Positions 25,257 through 38,083 of a stretch of DNA of 64,000 nt are shown in pieces. The position numbers were made by a program, and so were the translations under genes. The DNA comes from Hydractinia symbiolongicarpus (taxonomy: Eukaryota > Cnidaria > Hydrozoa > Anthoathecata > Hydractiniidae), in assembly GCF_029227915.1 (NCBI RefSeq), contig NC_079884.1, forward strand, positions 13,888,001 to 13,952,000, given 5' to 3'. The first letter of the stretch is position 1. Each line of letters starts with the position of its first letter. The notes under the pieces are model-generated. The model saw only the letters and a program-made list of their open reading frames with translations, did no database searches and was not told where the DNA came from.

Positions 25257-26363
25257 TTTAATTTATTTTTCAATTATTTACAATAATCACAATATGTCTC
25301 TATAATCACACAAGATGAATTATTGTTGTATACTATGTAGGCCTTAAGAGGAACAATAATGATGAATTAAATCCTGCGATATACAACATTTTTAGCAACC
25401 TAATTTGCAAAATTAGATCCCAAAACAAAATTTTTATTTATAATATCTCATAGAAGTTTCTCTCCTAAAAAACATACATTGTTCTCTTGCTAACTATACA
25501 TAGACACATTATTATTCTCTCATCATAGTAGCTATAGCTAGCCATCTTAATTTAATTTCATACATTGTTCGTTTTTCTATCAAAAAATAACTGGACTAAT
25601 TCTAATTATATCTGTTAGCTAACTATTCTGCAGTTAATCTAGCTTAATGAATCACTGCATAGCTATATAACATTAAACACAAAAATCTGTCAGTTTTCTC
25701 TCTGCTAACTATACATTTATAATGGCGGAATAGGATAGCTTTGAAATTCATAATGGCTCTCGTGACTCCTTGTTGCAGGTAATTTCCAAATAAAACTGGC
25801 AAGAATCAAAACAGGTATTCGTGAGGCCACAAATCAAAACCAATTCAACTGATATTACAGACACTTGATTAACATACGTGAAAGAAATTTTTCAGTTTAC
25901 AACATGCCAGAAATTCGCATCCGAATCCATACACAGAGCTAACAAACACAAAAAATGGTGTTTTTTGCACGTTTTAGGTCAAGTTTGTTACTTTAAATGC
26001 GACTAATCATGCACATTGTAAAGAGAAAATTAAGATTTTCTCCTGAGCAAACGATCTGGCCACAGCGTACATGGTTTAGATCAATTACCTTTAGACATGA
26101 ATGCGAAATATTTTACAGAATGTCTGTTTTACACATTCCTCATTTGAAAACAATGAAAAAAAAGGGTCTGATCTTGCAGTGATGTTTTATATTGAAACTC
26201 CAATCATATATGAATATAAAAAATAAAAACGTACATCGAGCTTGTCAAAATATATCTGCGAATAATACTTTCAAAAGCTAGGCACTTTTATGGAAAATAT
26301 CGTAAAACCACGAAATTTGCAGGTTAGTCACGCGGGTGAAGCCCGTTACTATGACGTCACAGT

Positions 26364-26425
26364 GGGAGAAATTGTAACAAAAATTACCGCCGTGCACGGC
26401 GGTAATATTCTTTCCATTTTCTCCC
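26364..26425. repeat. TIR-to-TIR joint 2 (right TIR of copy 2, left TIR of copy 3)
   Basis: Identical to joint 1, with the point of contact between 26394 and 26395. Two identical seamless joints show that the whole array is built from end-joined whole elements rather than separate insertions. Confidence 0.9.
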
Positions 26426-26631
26426 GTTTGCAGAAATTGCGTAACATATTTTTCTCCGAAAAACCGGTAATCGATTTTTTCTACAGGTTATTATTTTAAG
26501 CGACGAAAATTCATCGGTCCCGTAGCTTCTAAGTAATTGACCTGCATTTTCCGCATTCGTAGTTTTGAAGCGGTTCATTTTGATTTGTGCTGGCCAGCAG
26601 CTAAGTTACTGAAAAGCTATCAAACGCAAGA

Positions 26632-27309
26632 ATGGGTTCTGAACGAAATAGCAATTTCTGGACTGATTTGGAATTAAAATTAGGTACCTTCGAGCGCCAT
26701 TGGTTTAATGATGTAGCAAATGGTGTCGAGAAAGACTATTGTATGAATAGTTCTATGTTATTTGGTGTTGAAAAACTGATAGGCAATCACCTTGCCCTTG
26801 TAGGCCCCATGATAGATAGTTACTTACGAGAAATAGGTGCACGTATGCTGTCTAAGTTATGCAGGGGTCAGATTACTGGCTTAGTTCCTCCAGTTACATT
26901 GTTCGTACCTTGGCAGATCATGCGTTACTTAGTCTGTCTTTGCAAAAATTATGGGGCAGAAGTAAAGTGTGTTCTGCCAAAAAGTAAAAATAAAAAAGGC
27001 CAAAAAATAATAATCTTTATAAAAAATGTAGCTAGTGCAGAAAAGATATTTAATCCTGTACGTTTTGATGGGACTAACTATCTTGTAAAACGCAAATATC
27101 GCAAGGACAAGGATAACATTTTGCAGTACGATGGTATGTCGAATGTTGCTGTTAGTGAATATGCACCAATACGCCTTGAATATGCACATAGCCATCTGAA
27201 AGTGTTGTTTTATATTCAACGGTACACTGCTGATGGCTTCGTTGTTGACACCCATGTGCAGTCATTAATGCTTCATTGTGCTCAAACAGTAACAGCAGCA
27301 GAAGTATAG
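26632..27309 (+). CDS. Transposon-borne 225-aa protein of unknown function (copy 3)
   Basis: Same coding sequence as 19658-20335, encoding an identical protein, 237 bp from the left TIR of copy 3. Its polyadenylation signal is at 27352-27357. The first 26 bases upstream of its element are the right TIR of copy 2, so its promoter could draw on sequence from both abutting units. Confidence 0.7.
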   Translation: MGSERNSNFWTDLELKLGTFERHWFNDVANGVEKDYCMNSSMLFGVEKLIGNHLALVGPMIDSYLREIGARMLSKLCRGQITGLVPPVTLFVPWQIMRYLVCLCKNYGAEVKCVLPKSKNKKGQKIIIFIKNVASAEKIFNPVRFDGTNYLVKRKYRKDKDNILQYDGMSNVAVSEYAPIRLEYAHSHLKVLFYIQRYTADGFVVDTHVQSLMLHCAQTVTAAEV

Positions 27310-27576
27310 TTAGTATAGCTAAATTGTTCGTAGCTTCACATTTCAAGGAACAATAAATATAGTATATTGTTTGCATAGCGTTGCTTATTTATAGCTAGTA
27401 GTCATTTAGAAGTTGTAAATTATCTAGTTTGGACCTATGTGAGATCGGCTATTTGAGCTTTATCCAATTTGTTGTCTACTTATCCATTTTGAAAAAACAA
27501 TCCTTGTTTGAATTATAAGCTATTTTTTAATAAACTAAAAATATAAATGGCATTTTATATGTAAAAATAAGTTTTT

Positions 27577-27643
27577 TCCCTGTCCAGGATTCGAACCCAG
27601 GTCTCTCATTTGTACGAGTGTCATTCCATTAGACCAACAGGGC
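27577..27643 (-). tRNA. Degenerate tRNA-like sequence inside the transposon (copy 3)
   Basis: Identical to 20603-20669, carried with the element. Confidence 0.55.
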
Positions 27644-28468
27644 GTTAATACAAAAACAATTTTCTAGTTGTACAGGTTAGTCCAATAAAAGACATTTTTC
27701 AATAAATATTTTGTTGAAATTTAGCATTATCATCTAAGGTTTTTGGTACAACAGTACAATGTGTATTTGAAAGTAAAAAGTAACAACAGGTTGACTGCGC
27801 TTAAAAGTAAAAAATACTACATACTGTATTGTCTTTGTTGTTGTTAAATGCTCTTCCAATCTACTAACTACAACACTTTCCGTATCTTAATAAAAACTAA
27901 TAATCTAAAGTAAACTATATATCTATATATATTACAAGTATCAATTGAAATTTCATTGGAAATTCTGGAACAAAAAATCAAAGTTGATTGTAATTTTGAA
28001 AAAAAGAAAGCTAATAGAACAAATTATATGTACCTTTTGATTTTTAACTACCCTCTGCAATATGCCAGAAGGCTTGTATAAATATATTCAATATATATTA
28101 TATACTAACTGTAACATAATTGCAAGGTAGGTGGCATGTGTTAATGTCATATAAATCATTAATTGGGCTATGTGAACACAACACAACCCAAGGGTTCCTT
28201 CTGGTATATACTATTTCACATTTTTATTTACTTATTGAGACAGTAACAGTAGAATTTATAAAAAGCATTCCGATCATAAAAATTTATCCTACAAAAAATT
28301 GTTTTCTGGTTTCGCAATCAGAAATATATGATTCACAAAAATGTCTTCCCGTAAAAAATTTTTTTTTAGAATAAAGGAAAAAACATTAAAGGGGTCCCAA
28401 AACGAGAAAGGATTTTGAGCTTACGTTGTGGAGCTTAAAAAATTGTCTTTGTTTTCAAGATATTCACC

Positions 28469-28640
28469 TTTTAAGATTTTTAGTTTTATTATGCTGCATA
28501 AATTAATTTAATTTTACTCTATAATATAGTTTGAATCAATGTCCTTTAACAGATCCAAAGTTATTGATGACAGAAAATATCAAAATTTGCTTAAATGTGA
28601 CATAATTTATGCAGCATAATTAAATCTAAAAATCTTTAAA
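28469..28640. repeat. Imperfect inverted repeat, copy 3
   Basis: Copy of 21495-21666 in the next unit, again overlapping the probable polyadenylation signal. Confidence 0.7.
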
Positions 28641-28668
28641 TGCAAATAACTTAAAAACAAAATAATGT

Positions 28669-31600
28669 TTATAATGTTCCTTCAAGTCGACGAATCAAAT
28701 CTTCTTTTTTTCCAGTTACTGCCTTCTTGCGTAATTTTAACTCTTCTTTAAGTTGCCCAACAGACATCGATCTTGGAACCAAATTTTTGTTTGTGGCTGT
28801 TTGTTTTTGATGATGTGTTGTTTGGTGTTGATTACACATGTTAATGTCTGAGAAGCGTTCAGAGCAACTGCTACATTGAATAGGCTTTAATATTAAAACC
28901 AATTCCTGTGTTAAACATTTTTGATTGACACAAACGAGCAGAGGAAGTGACGAAATACAAACACTGCACAATGTTTCTGACTCCAAAGGACGGCAGCAAT
29001 GGCAAGCTTCAATGTCCATAACTGGTTTACGAGACTGATAATGAGAATGGTAATTTGATGGCAGTGGGAAATGATATGGCAGGTAAAAATTTCTTACAAA
29101 ACTTGAACGCATTAATTGATGCCACTTTCCTTTCTCATCTGTAGCTGTTGATCGATTGCTACAGGATTTTAATTCTTGCTTAATTGAAGAATGTTTCGAC
29201 TCCTTTCCTTGCATACTGAGTATTCCATAACCAACTCGAAAGTTATTAAAAATTTCTTTGGCATGAAAAGGTACCACATATCCCATTGTCCACACAGTAA
29301 TATTACACCTCAGTGGAAAAAACAGAGAAAATAGATTAAAATACTTTTTACAGAAAAATGAAACATCATCTGGATAGGTTTCGTTATTGATATAAACTTT
29401 ATTAATCAACGATCCAACATCACGCAGTGATATCACAATTTGAGCAAGCGCTAATCTTGTCACAGCTTGTACATCGCTTTCACTTTGTAACTTTAGCGTA
29501 TCCACTAACCTGTGCCCATATTGTGCAAGTAGAATTGCTTGCGCACCAATTAATCGAACTTCAGGGGTTTTCAACCTTGAAATATAAAATGGAAACTTAT
29601 TTTCAATCTGATTGATATTATCTTTTTAGAGCAAATCACAAAAATAAGTTCTGCAAAATTATGTAAAAGTTTATCAACAGGAAAATAAAAACTATCCGAA
29701 TTCAAAGATAAGTTCTGCATTTTTCATAAAAACCTTAATTGCAAAATATGTTTCACGTATATATTGTTTAAAAATAGCATAATTTTAAATCAGCTCATGG
29801 GAACCTGAATTCTGTTGTGTACTTTGAAGATGTTACCTTTTTTTCTCATCTGCGTAATGTTCCTCAATCATCTTCCCCACAAACCTCATTCCACAACCAC
29901 TCATTGCATTATCATTGCTGCATTTCACAGGCGCTTTTAATATGGTGGAGAATTCCCTAAATTTGTTTCGCCGAACAGCTTCTTGGTATATAACATTAAG
30001 GCAGTGGGTCCAATTGTTTATTTCAAGGTGCAGGGGATCTGGCTTCATACGGTCTGCAAATATGCCAATTCTTGGCTCTCCAAGTTGCCTTATGCCATTT
30101 TCTGCCATAAAAGCCAAGCATTTTTTATGTTTGGTGTCTTTATTAATGCCAGTAGGTAGAGACTTCTCAAAACACTGTAGTTTTTCCAGATCCTTTTGGC
30201 GGTTTTCATAGTTTGGTACCTGCCACGTTGATTTGGAGTCATAGCCTATCGACCCATCCATTCGTTGCAGCTGACTTTTGTGAACGTTACAAAAAGGGGA
30301 AGGATAAGTTGCACTTGCAGGTAGTACATTCCCAGCCCAACACAACCAAGCAGTATCACCAGCAGGTACGAATGAGAATGTAACTTTCTCATCACATATG
30401 TTGAAAATATTGCCTTCAATCAGTTGCATTTCTTCAGTATGCTGCTTCCAAAGCTGTTCACAAACTTCATGTTTTTCAGGGGCAGTCACCATGTGAAGAG
30501 GATAATGAAACTCGCGACTGCGTATACGAGCTCCATAATTCCACAAGGAGAGGGTGGCAATTGTCATTGTTTTGTCTTTCGACTCTGGTGCACCATCATC
30601 TGCAAATTCAATGACAAAATGGTTTGTATTACCATTGAACCAAAGTAATTTATCTTTTAAAGACTTAACTCTTAAATTTAAATCGGCAATCATTGTTACT
30701 AAAGCAGTAACTGTACGTGATACCCCACCTTCAACATGATGGATGTCTCCTATATCCAAAGATTTTACAAAAGAATCAATTGTCCTATCAGATACAGATC
30801 TTGTTCTCAGCAAGATGTTATGATCGCCGTATGAAATCAAATTACTTGAAGAATAATGTTCTGTGAAAGAATGTTTTTGTATCTTACAAAGCATTGTGTA
30901 CTTTCTTCGTGACATATAATTAAAATACTTTGTTAACACTGCCTTTCGAATCCCACCTTCACTTCTAGATTGAAGTTCAGAGAATTTTCCAATAAGATTT
31001 TCAAGGAATTTTCCTCTCTTGTATGATAAAATGAACTCCTCCATTTGCTCCTTACTTGCTGTACTTCTTAGGTAGTCCCAAGCACCATAAAGGGAACCGA
31101 TTTTTCCACCATGAATATATTCGAGTAGACTTTTCGTCTCTTCCCGACGTCTATATTTTACAGAATGTGTGGAAGAATTAATCATGTCAGATGTTGTTGG
31201 CAAATTTTCACGTCTTTTCCTTGCATAACCTTTCTGCTCAATCAGCAATTTTACCTTTTCAAATTCCTCCTGGCATTCTTTAAGTTCCGCCTCTTGGTAT
31301 TGTTTTCTGTCACTAATCTCTTGAACCTCATTCCTCAAGTCTTCAACACTGGATTGACACTCCACCTCTTTTTTCTGCATTTCACCTATATTGGCATTCA
31401 GGAGGACCATATCAGAAACTAAAAATATAAAGTTATACACACACCAAAATTACACATTATAGAATTATATAAGTATTTTCTTATACATATGTATATGTAT
31501 ATATATACAAACGACAAACATACTAAACTTTGAACTATATATTTTGATTCACTTTTCCGTCATGTTTTTCGCTTGTATATATCGTATATAAACATATAAC

Positions 31601-32230
31601 TGTCTCTAATATGTACACTTATCATCCTTTCGGAGCCCCATTAATAGTTCAACATGTTTAGGCATGAGCCCCCAAAATATACATCCTTGTTAACAAGCCG
31701 AAAGGCAAGGTGTACTATCATGGTTCAACATGTTTAGGCACTTAATGATAGTGGTACATATATATCATTTTGTATTTAATTTTAAAACAAATAGCTGTGG
31801 AAATACATACCTCTTTTTGCATTTTGTTCAGACAAAGACTGGTGTTGTATTTTTAACTTCTTTATGTTGCGTGCAATATGAACAGAAGACTTCTTCCAAA
31901 AATGAGTCAAAACAAGGCGTTTTTTATCGCAAGGGCCACAGTGTTTCAACTTCTTTGAACAGTTTTTCTTCTTGGCACAAAGTCTGAAATTAAAAATATT
32001 TTGTCATGAATTGGTTGATGTACTTTGTAAAAATAAACAACCCATTATCTAAAATATAAAGATAATGTCTGAATATATGACTCAAAAAACAATTATAACA
32101 ACCTAGCGCTTCCACTATCTTCATTGTCATCATTTTTAATATCATCAGTGTTACTCCCCCCACTCTCATCATTTCCAACATTTCCATTATCATCTTTGCA
32201 ATCAGTTTCATTTGTAGCAGTTTGAACCAT
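28669..32230 (-). CDS. Candidate DDE transposase/recombinase, four exons, 929 aa (copy 3)
   Basis: Exons are 32103-32230, 31811-31983, 29837-31418 and 28669-29575. The predicted protein is identical to the copy at 21695-25256, so both full-length genes are intact and the array is young. The gene begins about 1.1 kb inside the right TIR of its element and converges on the 225-aa gene at 26632-27309. Confidence 0.75.
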
Positions 32231-33337
32231 TTTAATTTATTTTTCAATTATTTACAATAATCACAATATGTCTCTATAATCACACAAGATGAATTATTGT
32301 TGTATACTATGTAGGCCTTAAGAGGAACAATAATGATGAATTAAATCCTGCGATATACAACATTTTTAGCAACCTAATTTGCAAAATTAGATCCCAAAAC
32401 AAAATTTTTATTTATAATATCTCATAGAAGTTTCTCTCCTAAAAAACATACATTGTTCTCTTGCTAACTATACATAGACACATTATTATTCTCTCATCAT
32501 AGTAGCTATAGCTAGCCATCTTAATTTAATTTCATACATTGTTCGTTTTTCTATCAAAAAATAACTGGACTAATTCTAATTATATCTGTTAGCTAACTAT
32601 TCTGCAGTTAATCTAGCTTAATGAATCACTGCATAGCTATATAACATTAAACACAAAAATCTGTCAGTTTTCTCTCTGCTAACTATACATTTATAATGGC
32701 GGAATAGGATAGCTTTGAAATTCATAATGGCTCTCGTGACTCCTTGTTGCAGGTAATTTCCAAATAAAACTGGCAAGAATCAAAACAGGTATTCGTGAGG
32801 CCACAAATCAAAACCAATTCAACTGATATTACAGACACTTGATTAACATACGTGAAAGAAATTTTTCAGTTTACAACATGCCAGAAATTCGCATCCGAAT
32901 CCATACACAGAGCTAACAAACACAAAAAATGGTGTTTTTTGCACGTTTTAGGTCAAGTTTGTTACTTTAAATGCGACTAATCATGCACATTGTAAAGAGA
33001 AAATTAAGATTTTCTCCTGAGCAAACGATCTGGCCACAGCGTACATGGTTTAGATCAATTACCTTTAGACATGAATGCGAAATATTTTACAGAATGTCTG
33101 TTTTACACATTCCTCATTTGAAAACAATGAAAAAAAAGGGTCTGATCTTGCAGTGATGTTTTATATTGAAACTCCAATCATATATGAATATAAAAAATAA
33201 AAACGTACATCGAGCTTGTCAAAATATATCTGCGAATAATACTTTCAAAAGCTAGGCACTTTTATGGAAAATATCGTAAAACCACGAAATTTGCAGGTTA
33301 GTCACGCGGGTGAAGCCCGTTACTATGACGTCACAGT

Positions 33338-33368
33338 GGGAGAAATTGTAACAAAAATTACCGCCGTG
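33338..33368. repeat. Right terminal inverted repeat facing host DNA
   Basis: 31-bp right TIR of copy 3. It is the only element end in the window that touches non-element DNA. Confidence 0.9.
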
Positions 33369-35000
33369 CGAGATATTTTTCACGCCTCCGTTTTTGGGGG
33401 CCGCGGCCGAGGAGGGATGTTGGAGTGTTTGCCCCAGCTGTTCAAATTTATATTTTACTTTTTACTAACAAACTTTAACCTTTAATAAGTATTTATCATA
33501 TACCTATCATACTTTCATCAAGCAGGACGTTGATACGCAAAGAGCTAACCAATGTCCTAGCAAAGTTTTCATTTTTGACTTTATACGAAGAGGTGTTTAA
33601 TTCAATAATAAGCTTTTTAAAACTTTACTTGGTTTACTTCGTGTAACATACTCTTTTGCTCGTTTGACCAGCATGGCATCTGAATAGCTAAGAAGAACGT
33701 TCAAAAGTTATGCCATTGCATCAGTTTCGGATAGTTACATTCGCTTTTTCTACGGTAGGAAATGTAATATGTCATTCTAATGCAAATGTTGACAATGTTG
33801 CACAAATAATTTATTTCATTTTCAGTAGAAAAAAACTGCAGTAAGGGCTTATCCAAATACACCACATGCACCCCTACTGAAATTAACATAGTACTAATAA
33901 CCCGTCAGGGATCCGGCATAAATGTTCATGAATTATTTTAACTCACGTTGGTTTCGAAACCCACAGTTAATTTAAATATTACTAACTTTTTGGTGTACAG
34001 AGCTTCTCTACCGCTAACAGAATAGAGTTGTGTCTCGTTGTGACGCTCTTCTTCCAAACCTATCAAACATGCACGGCCACGCATACATGACAAAGCGCGT
34101 TTGAGAGTCGCACAATTTCAAGAGCCCGTCGTTTTTAGGATGGAATCCCCAAAGAAGTTTAACTTTCCTTTACGAATTTCCTTTATTGTTATACTTTTGT
34201 ATTTAATAACCTCACTGATGTCATCAGAAAAATTTAGTCCATTGGAGAAAGGGTAATTTAGCGACAAGAATTGCAAGTCCACCAATGAATTCCATCAGCA
34301 TCGCCCTCGCGCAAGTTCCACAACCATAAGACTCTGATTGTTTTCTAGCGACGTGTTCTCCGCGCCGTCTGGGATTTAAAAAAAGGAAAGAATTATCCTG
34401 GGAACGAGGTTTGTATCCATCTTGAAAGTATGACTTGCTCGTATACCAGAGCAATGTTACATAACTCAACACGAATAATTATGGATTGACTTATGGAAAA
34501 ATCTACTTAACTAGGTAATCAATAAGTAACATAAATTTTGATGATGTTGTAAATGACCACCCGTCCATATACCCAGAGACATTTTAACATAAACTGCAAG
34601 GATTGCATTATCGTTCCCAAAGTTCTTTGAGTAAAATCTCCTGCGAGGATTGCTTTTATGTGGAACTACATCTACATCTTATTAAAAGCAAAAATTCATA
34701 TTAGTAGAGCTATGTACATACGTTCTGAATGTTTTGTCTATTAATTTCCCATAATTCTCCGATCCAGATATTTGCAGCGAGTCGTCAGGACCCTTTTGTG
34801 TTTCCGATAAACTGACACTTTATTGGGACTTAAGGTTACCCTGGTGGTTCCTTTTGCGATTTGATTATGTTTTGGGTTTTTTGTAATTGATTTTGCCTTT
34901 CATTTTTACTTGACTTATTGCTAGCCGCCAAAGAAATTGCATTCTTCGTAGCATGGGAGGTTTTATCTCTCGATGTGGGAAAATATATACACATTGACTC

Positions 35001-35082
35001 AACTTCGACCCCAGGATCTTGTGGCCCCTAAGCCGTTATTAATTACGCATCAATAAGGCAAAATTCCCTGGAAACGAGGTGG
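35001..35082 (-). mobile_element. Small palindromic element, right-duplication copy
   Basis: Copy of 12768-12849 carried by the 5.3-kb duplication, with no independent insertion. Confidence 0.5.
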
Positions 35083-36070
35083 ACATTGACTTGATGTTTT
35101 ATAATTATATATAAATGGCTTTCTATCCACTTTTGTGCACTTTACCATTCATTCAGAAAAAATGTTGTTAAAGTAAAAAATGCGTCATAGGTATAGCCTT
35201 TGGAAAATTAGTAATCTTCGTAGCCACCTTCATTTTCAAAATATACCTATTAATAAATTTTAATTTTTGTTTTTTAAAAGTTATTTAGGATGACTGAATC
35301 GTTCCCAGGGCTTTTCATCTCCCAACGGCACTGTGCTAATGCCAGACTAGGCGAAGAGATCTATCAAAAAAAGCAACAGTGATAGAATTAAAAGGATGTA
35401 CCTGATAAGTTTTAACAAGTTTGATACTACTGATTTTGATGCAACAAAGTTCTCCGCAGTTCCCACCAGGAGGTTCCCCAAGGCAAAATCTATGTTTGTT
35501 TAGTCCAACATTTCGTTTTTGTTGCTTACGAATACTCTTTTAACCGCGAAAAATAGTTACAAAATGGTAGCCGTGTTGATATCAACCTCGTCCTCATGAC
35601 TATTAACAGTGCTGCTCTTTTTGATAGTTTTAGCGCTTTCACACGGTAAGCTAGGGTCGAGCTGGTATCGGTATAGTAGCGGGATATGTAGCAAAGAGGT
35701 CGTACTTTGAAGTAGATGTGAATTAAATAGTCTGATCATCAAAATTTACTTGGAACTAGACATATCTCTCGAAAATAGGATAGATCCGCTCTTCGTACCG
35801 GATTTTTTTTGACAACTCTTTTTTGGTATGCTGTATGGCGATGAAACTTACTGACTTTATATTTATTAGACACCTCTATCTTAAGTTTGGTACAGGCCTG
35901 TTGGACTTAACGTGCACTAAACACTCGAAATGTAGATGAATCGACTTGACCCTTTACTTGACCGTGAGCTCGAATAGAATTTTCATATTCTTGTCTCTTA
36001 TTATCCACGATACAACATATGGATTGGGTAAAATAAAAACAAACTATTCTGTATTACATGCTGCTGGTGT

Positions 36071-36168
36071 TCTGTATTACACGCGGATTCTGTATCACCG
36101 CGGAGTATTACAAGCGCAGTCTGTATTACACGCGGATTCTGTATCACCGCGGAGTATTACACGTGGAC
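36071..36168. repeat. Two-copy 49-bp tandem repeat, right-duplication copy
   Basis: Same structure as 13838-13935, carried by the duplication. Confidence 0.8.
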
Positions 36169-37007
36169 GTACAAATACGTAGTTCGTAGTTTCAATATCA
36201 AGTCCATATATGGTAAACAGTACTAACAACCATCTGGGCTAGAAAACAGTTGTCCTCCATGAGCCAAATTGGAGTGCGTATGCTATTTTCCAGCAGGAAA
36301 AACCGTGATGGTCGAAATATCTGTTCTGCGTTCGTCAAAGATGCCGATTCTTCTCCACTTGTGATCCTTTTGCTCCGGTGTTTGCATAAAGAGAAGAAAA
36401 TAAGTTATAAATATTGTATAAAGTCAGTTAAACGATGATGTGTCGTCTCTGTTTTGTAACACAGAAAAGAGACTGTGAACGATTACTTAGTTCTTTTTTT
36501 AACCATTGGAACCTAATTTTACGGACGACGAAGACGCTTATTGTATACCCGTCAAGAAAATAATTATCTTTAGAGCAAGTTTAAAGATAATATTATAAGA
36601 TAAAGCCCAAGATTCACGAATATCTTCAACTTTATGACGTGCGTACATACGCCTGTATTTGAAAGGAATCTAACTTCAGCATACAAATGAGAAGCAGTAA
36701 TCATAGTCACAAAACATTTTGCATCATTGCCTATAAAGCCATTGTTAAGTAACTGTATAGGTCACTAAGTTTAAATACTCTTCTAAAGCTATTTTCCTGC
36801 GCTGGGGCACCCATTATTATCTTTTGTGCAGTATAAGAGGGCCGTCACACGCATAGTATAGATTGCGTAAAAAAAGTGCCCATGGTCGTTCCCTTGTATT
36901 TATTTCTCATTTCTATGCACAAACAAAATATGCGTTACTAGCTTGAAAAGACTACACTATGCAGTTTAAAGTAACCCGCGGCGAACAGTGCAAGTGAGTA
37001 ATGGAAA

Positions 37008-38083
37008 TACAGTTGACTCCTCCTAATTCGAATCTCTATATTTCGAATATTTCTATTATTCGAACGAGTGCTCAGTCACATTCACATGTACGTATAATTT
37101 TACGTAAGGCCTTAAAGATAGTATTATGAGAGAAAGCCCAAGATTCACGAATATCTTCAACTTTATGATGTGCTTACACAAACCTGTATTATTTACGAAA
37201 GAAATCTCTCCTTACGTGAGGTTTTGTTCACATTTATCTAAACCTCTTACGTAACTCACATAAATTTACTGCATGGTTTTTGTTTTGGTTTATTCTACAT
37301 GGCAACGATCAAGAAATATCACGTTTTTTTAGCTGCTCTTTTTTCAAGACGGAGACGTCGCCGTCGTCTAAGAAAAGCAAATAAAACAGGTCTTAAAAAG
37401 AGGTCAATGATTAGACCCACAAATCTTGAACTCGAAATGGTGCCTTCGTCTCAACGTCAATCCGCGTGGCTCTTGTAAAAAACAACATATTTAAAAACGA
37501 CAGTCGAGAGCTCTTTCTCATTATTAATTTTGATTATACTTTGTTTTCGTTTTGACTGAAGGTTTTAAATTGTAGACGTTTAATTATAGAATGAAGTCCT
37601 ATTGCGCAATTTTTTTCTTATTTTTTAACAAATTCAAATGTTTTTTTAAAAATCAAAAATTGTCTTTCGAACGTTATATTTCAAAAGGTTGGTATTTCTA
37701 CATTTTTTCACTTCTTGATTGAAAATGGCCAAGAGACAGCAGACCGAGAAAAAGCTGAGACAAAGTGTACAGCTTTGGTCGAGTTGGACAAGGGAAAATA
37801 AAATAAATATGTAGCTATGTAGTTATTTGACATACCTCCCAACACACTCTCGACATGGAAGAAAAACTAGAAAAAGATCTTTCATGCTTTCAAAAATCAA
37901 AATGCTGGTAAATCAAAGCGTATGAAACAAAATACCTACGATCAACTCAACAAAGAATTTTTGAAATGGTTTACACGTGCTAGAGCTGAAAACGTACCAG
38001 TGAGTGGCATCTTTTTCTTTGATGATCAAAGAAAAAGATCGTCTCCTCAATGTAAAGTAATCAAATATTCAACAGTTTTTCAA
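37008..38083 (+). pseudogene. Pogo/Tigger remnant, right-duplication copy
   Basis: Identical in layout to 14775-15850 and broken in the same places, so it was copied as part of the 5.3-kb duplication. Confidence 0.6.

Larger units (their letters stand above)
19421..26394. mobile_element. Complete 6,974-bp CAC-ended DNA transposon, copy 2
   Basis: It begins CACGGCGGTAAT (19421) and ends with the reverse complement (26394). The 31-bp TIRs (19421-19451 and 26364-26394) match at 26 of 31 positions: a perfect 12-bp outer block and a conserved inner TTTCTCCC. Contents from left: 225-aa gene (plus), tRNA-like sequence, hairpin, and the 929-aa transposase gene (minus), so the two genes converge. Both neighbours are copies of the same element, joined TIR to TIR with no intervening bases and no target-site duplication. 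CAC termini are typical of Transib/RAG and CACTA-Mirage-Chapaev transposons. Confidence 0.9.
26395..33368. mobile_element. Complete 6,974-bp CAC-ended DNA transposon, copy 3
   Basis: It repeats 19421-26394 at an offset of exactly 6,974 bp. I saw no difference in the stretches compared, and the encoded proteins are identical. Its right TIR (33338-33368) ends at the start of the right 5.3-kb duplication, so this border is a true transposon-host junction. The host bases that follow are CGAGATATTT. The same bases at 11136 are preceded by unbroken host sequence. Confidence 0.9.

Noticed and set aside
16465-33369. Satellite or ordinary host gene cluster
   Set aside because: The unit borders coincide with 31-bp inverted repeats, and the array's right edge is exactly a TIR end. 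That points to whole transposons rather than a satellite or segmental gene duplication.
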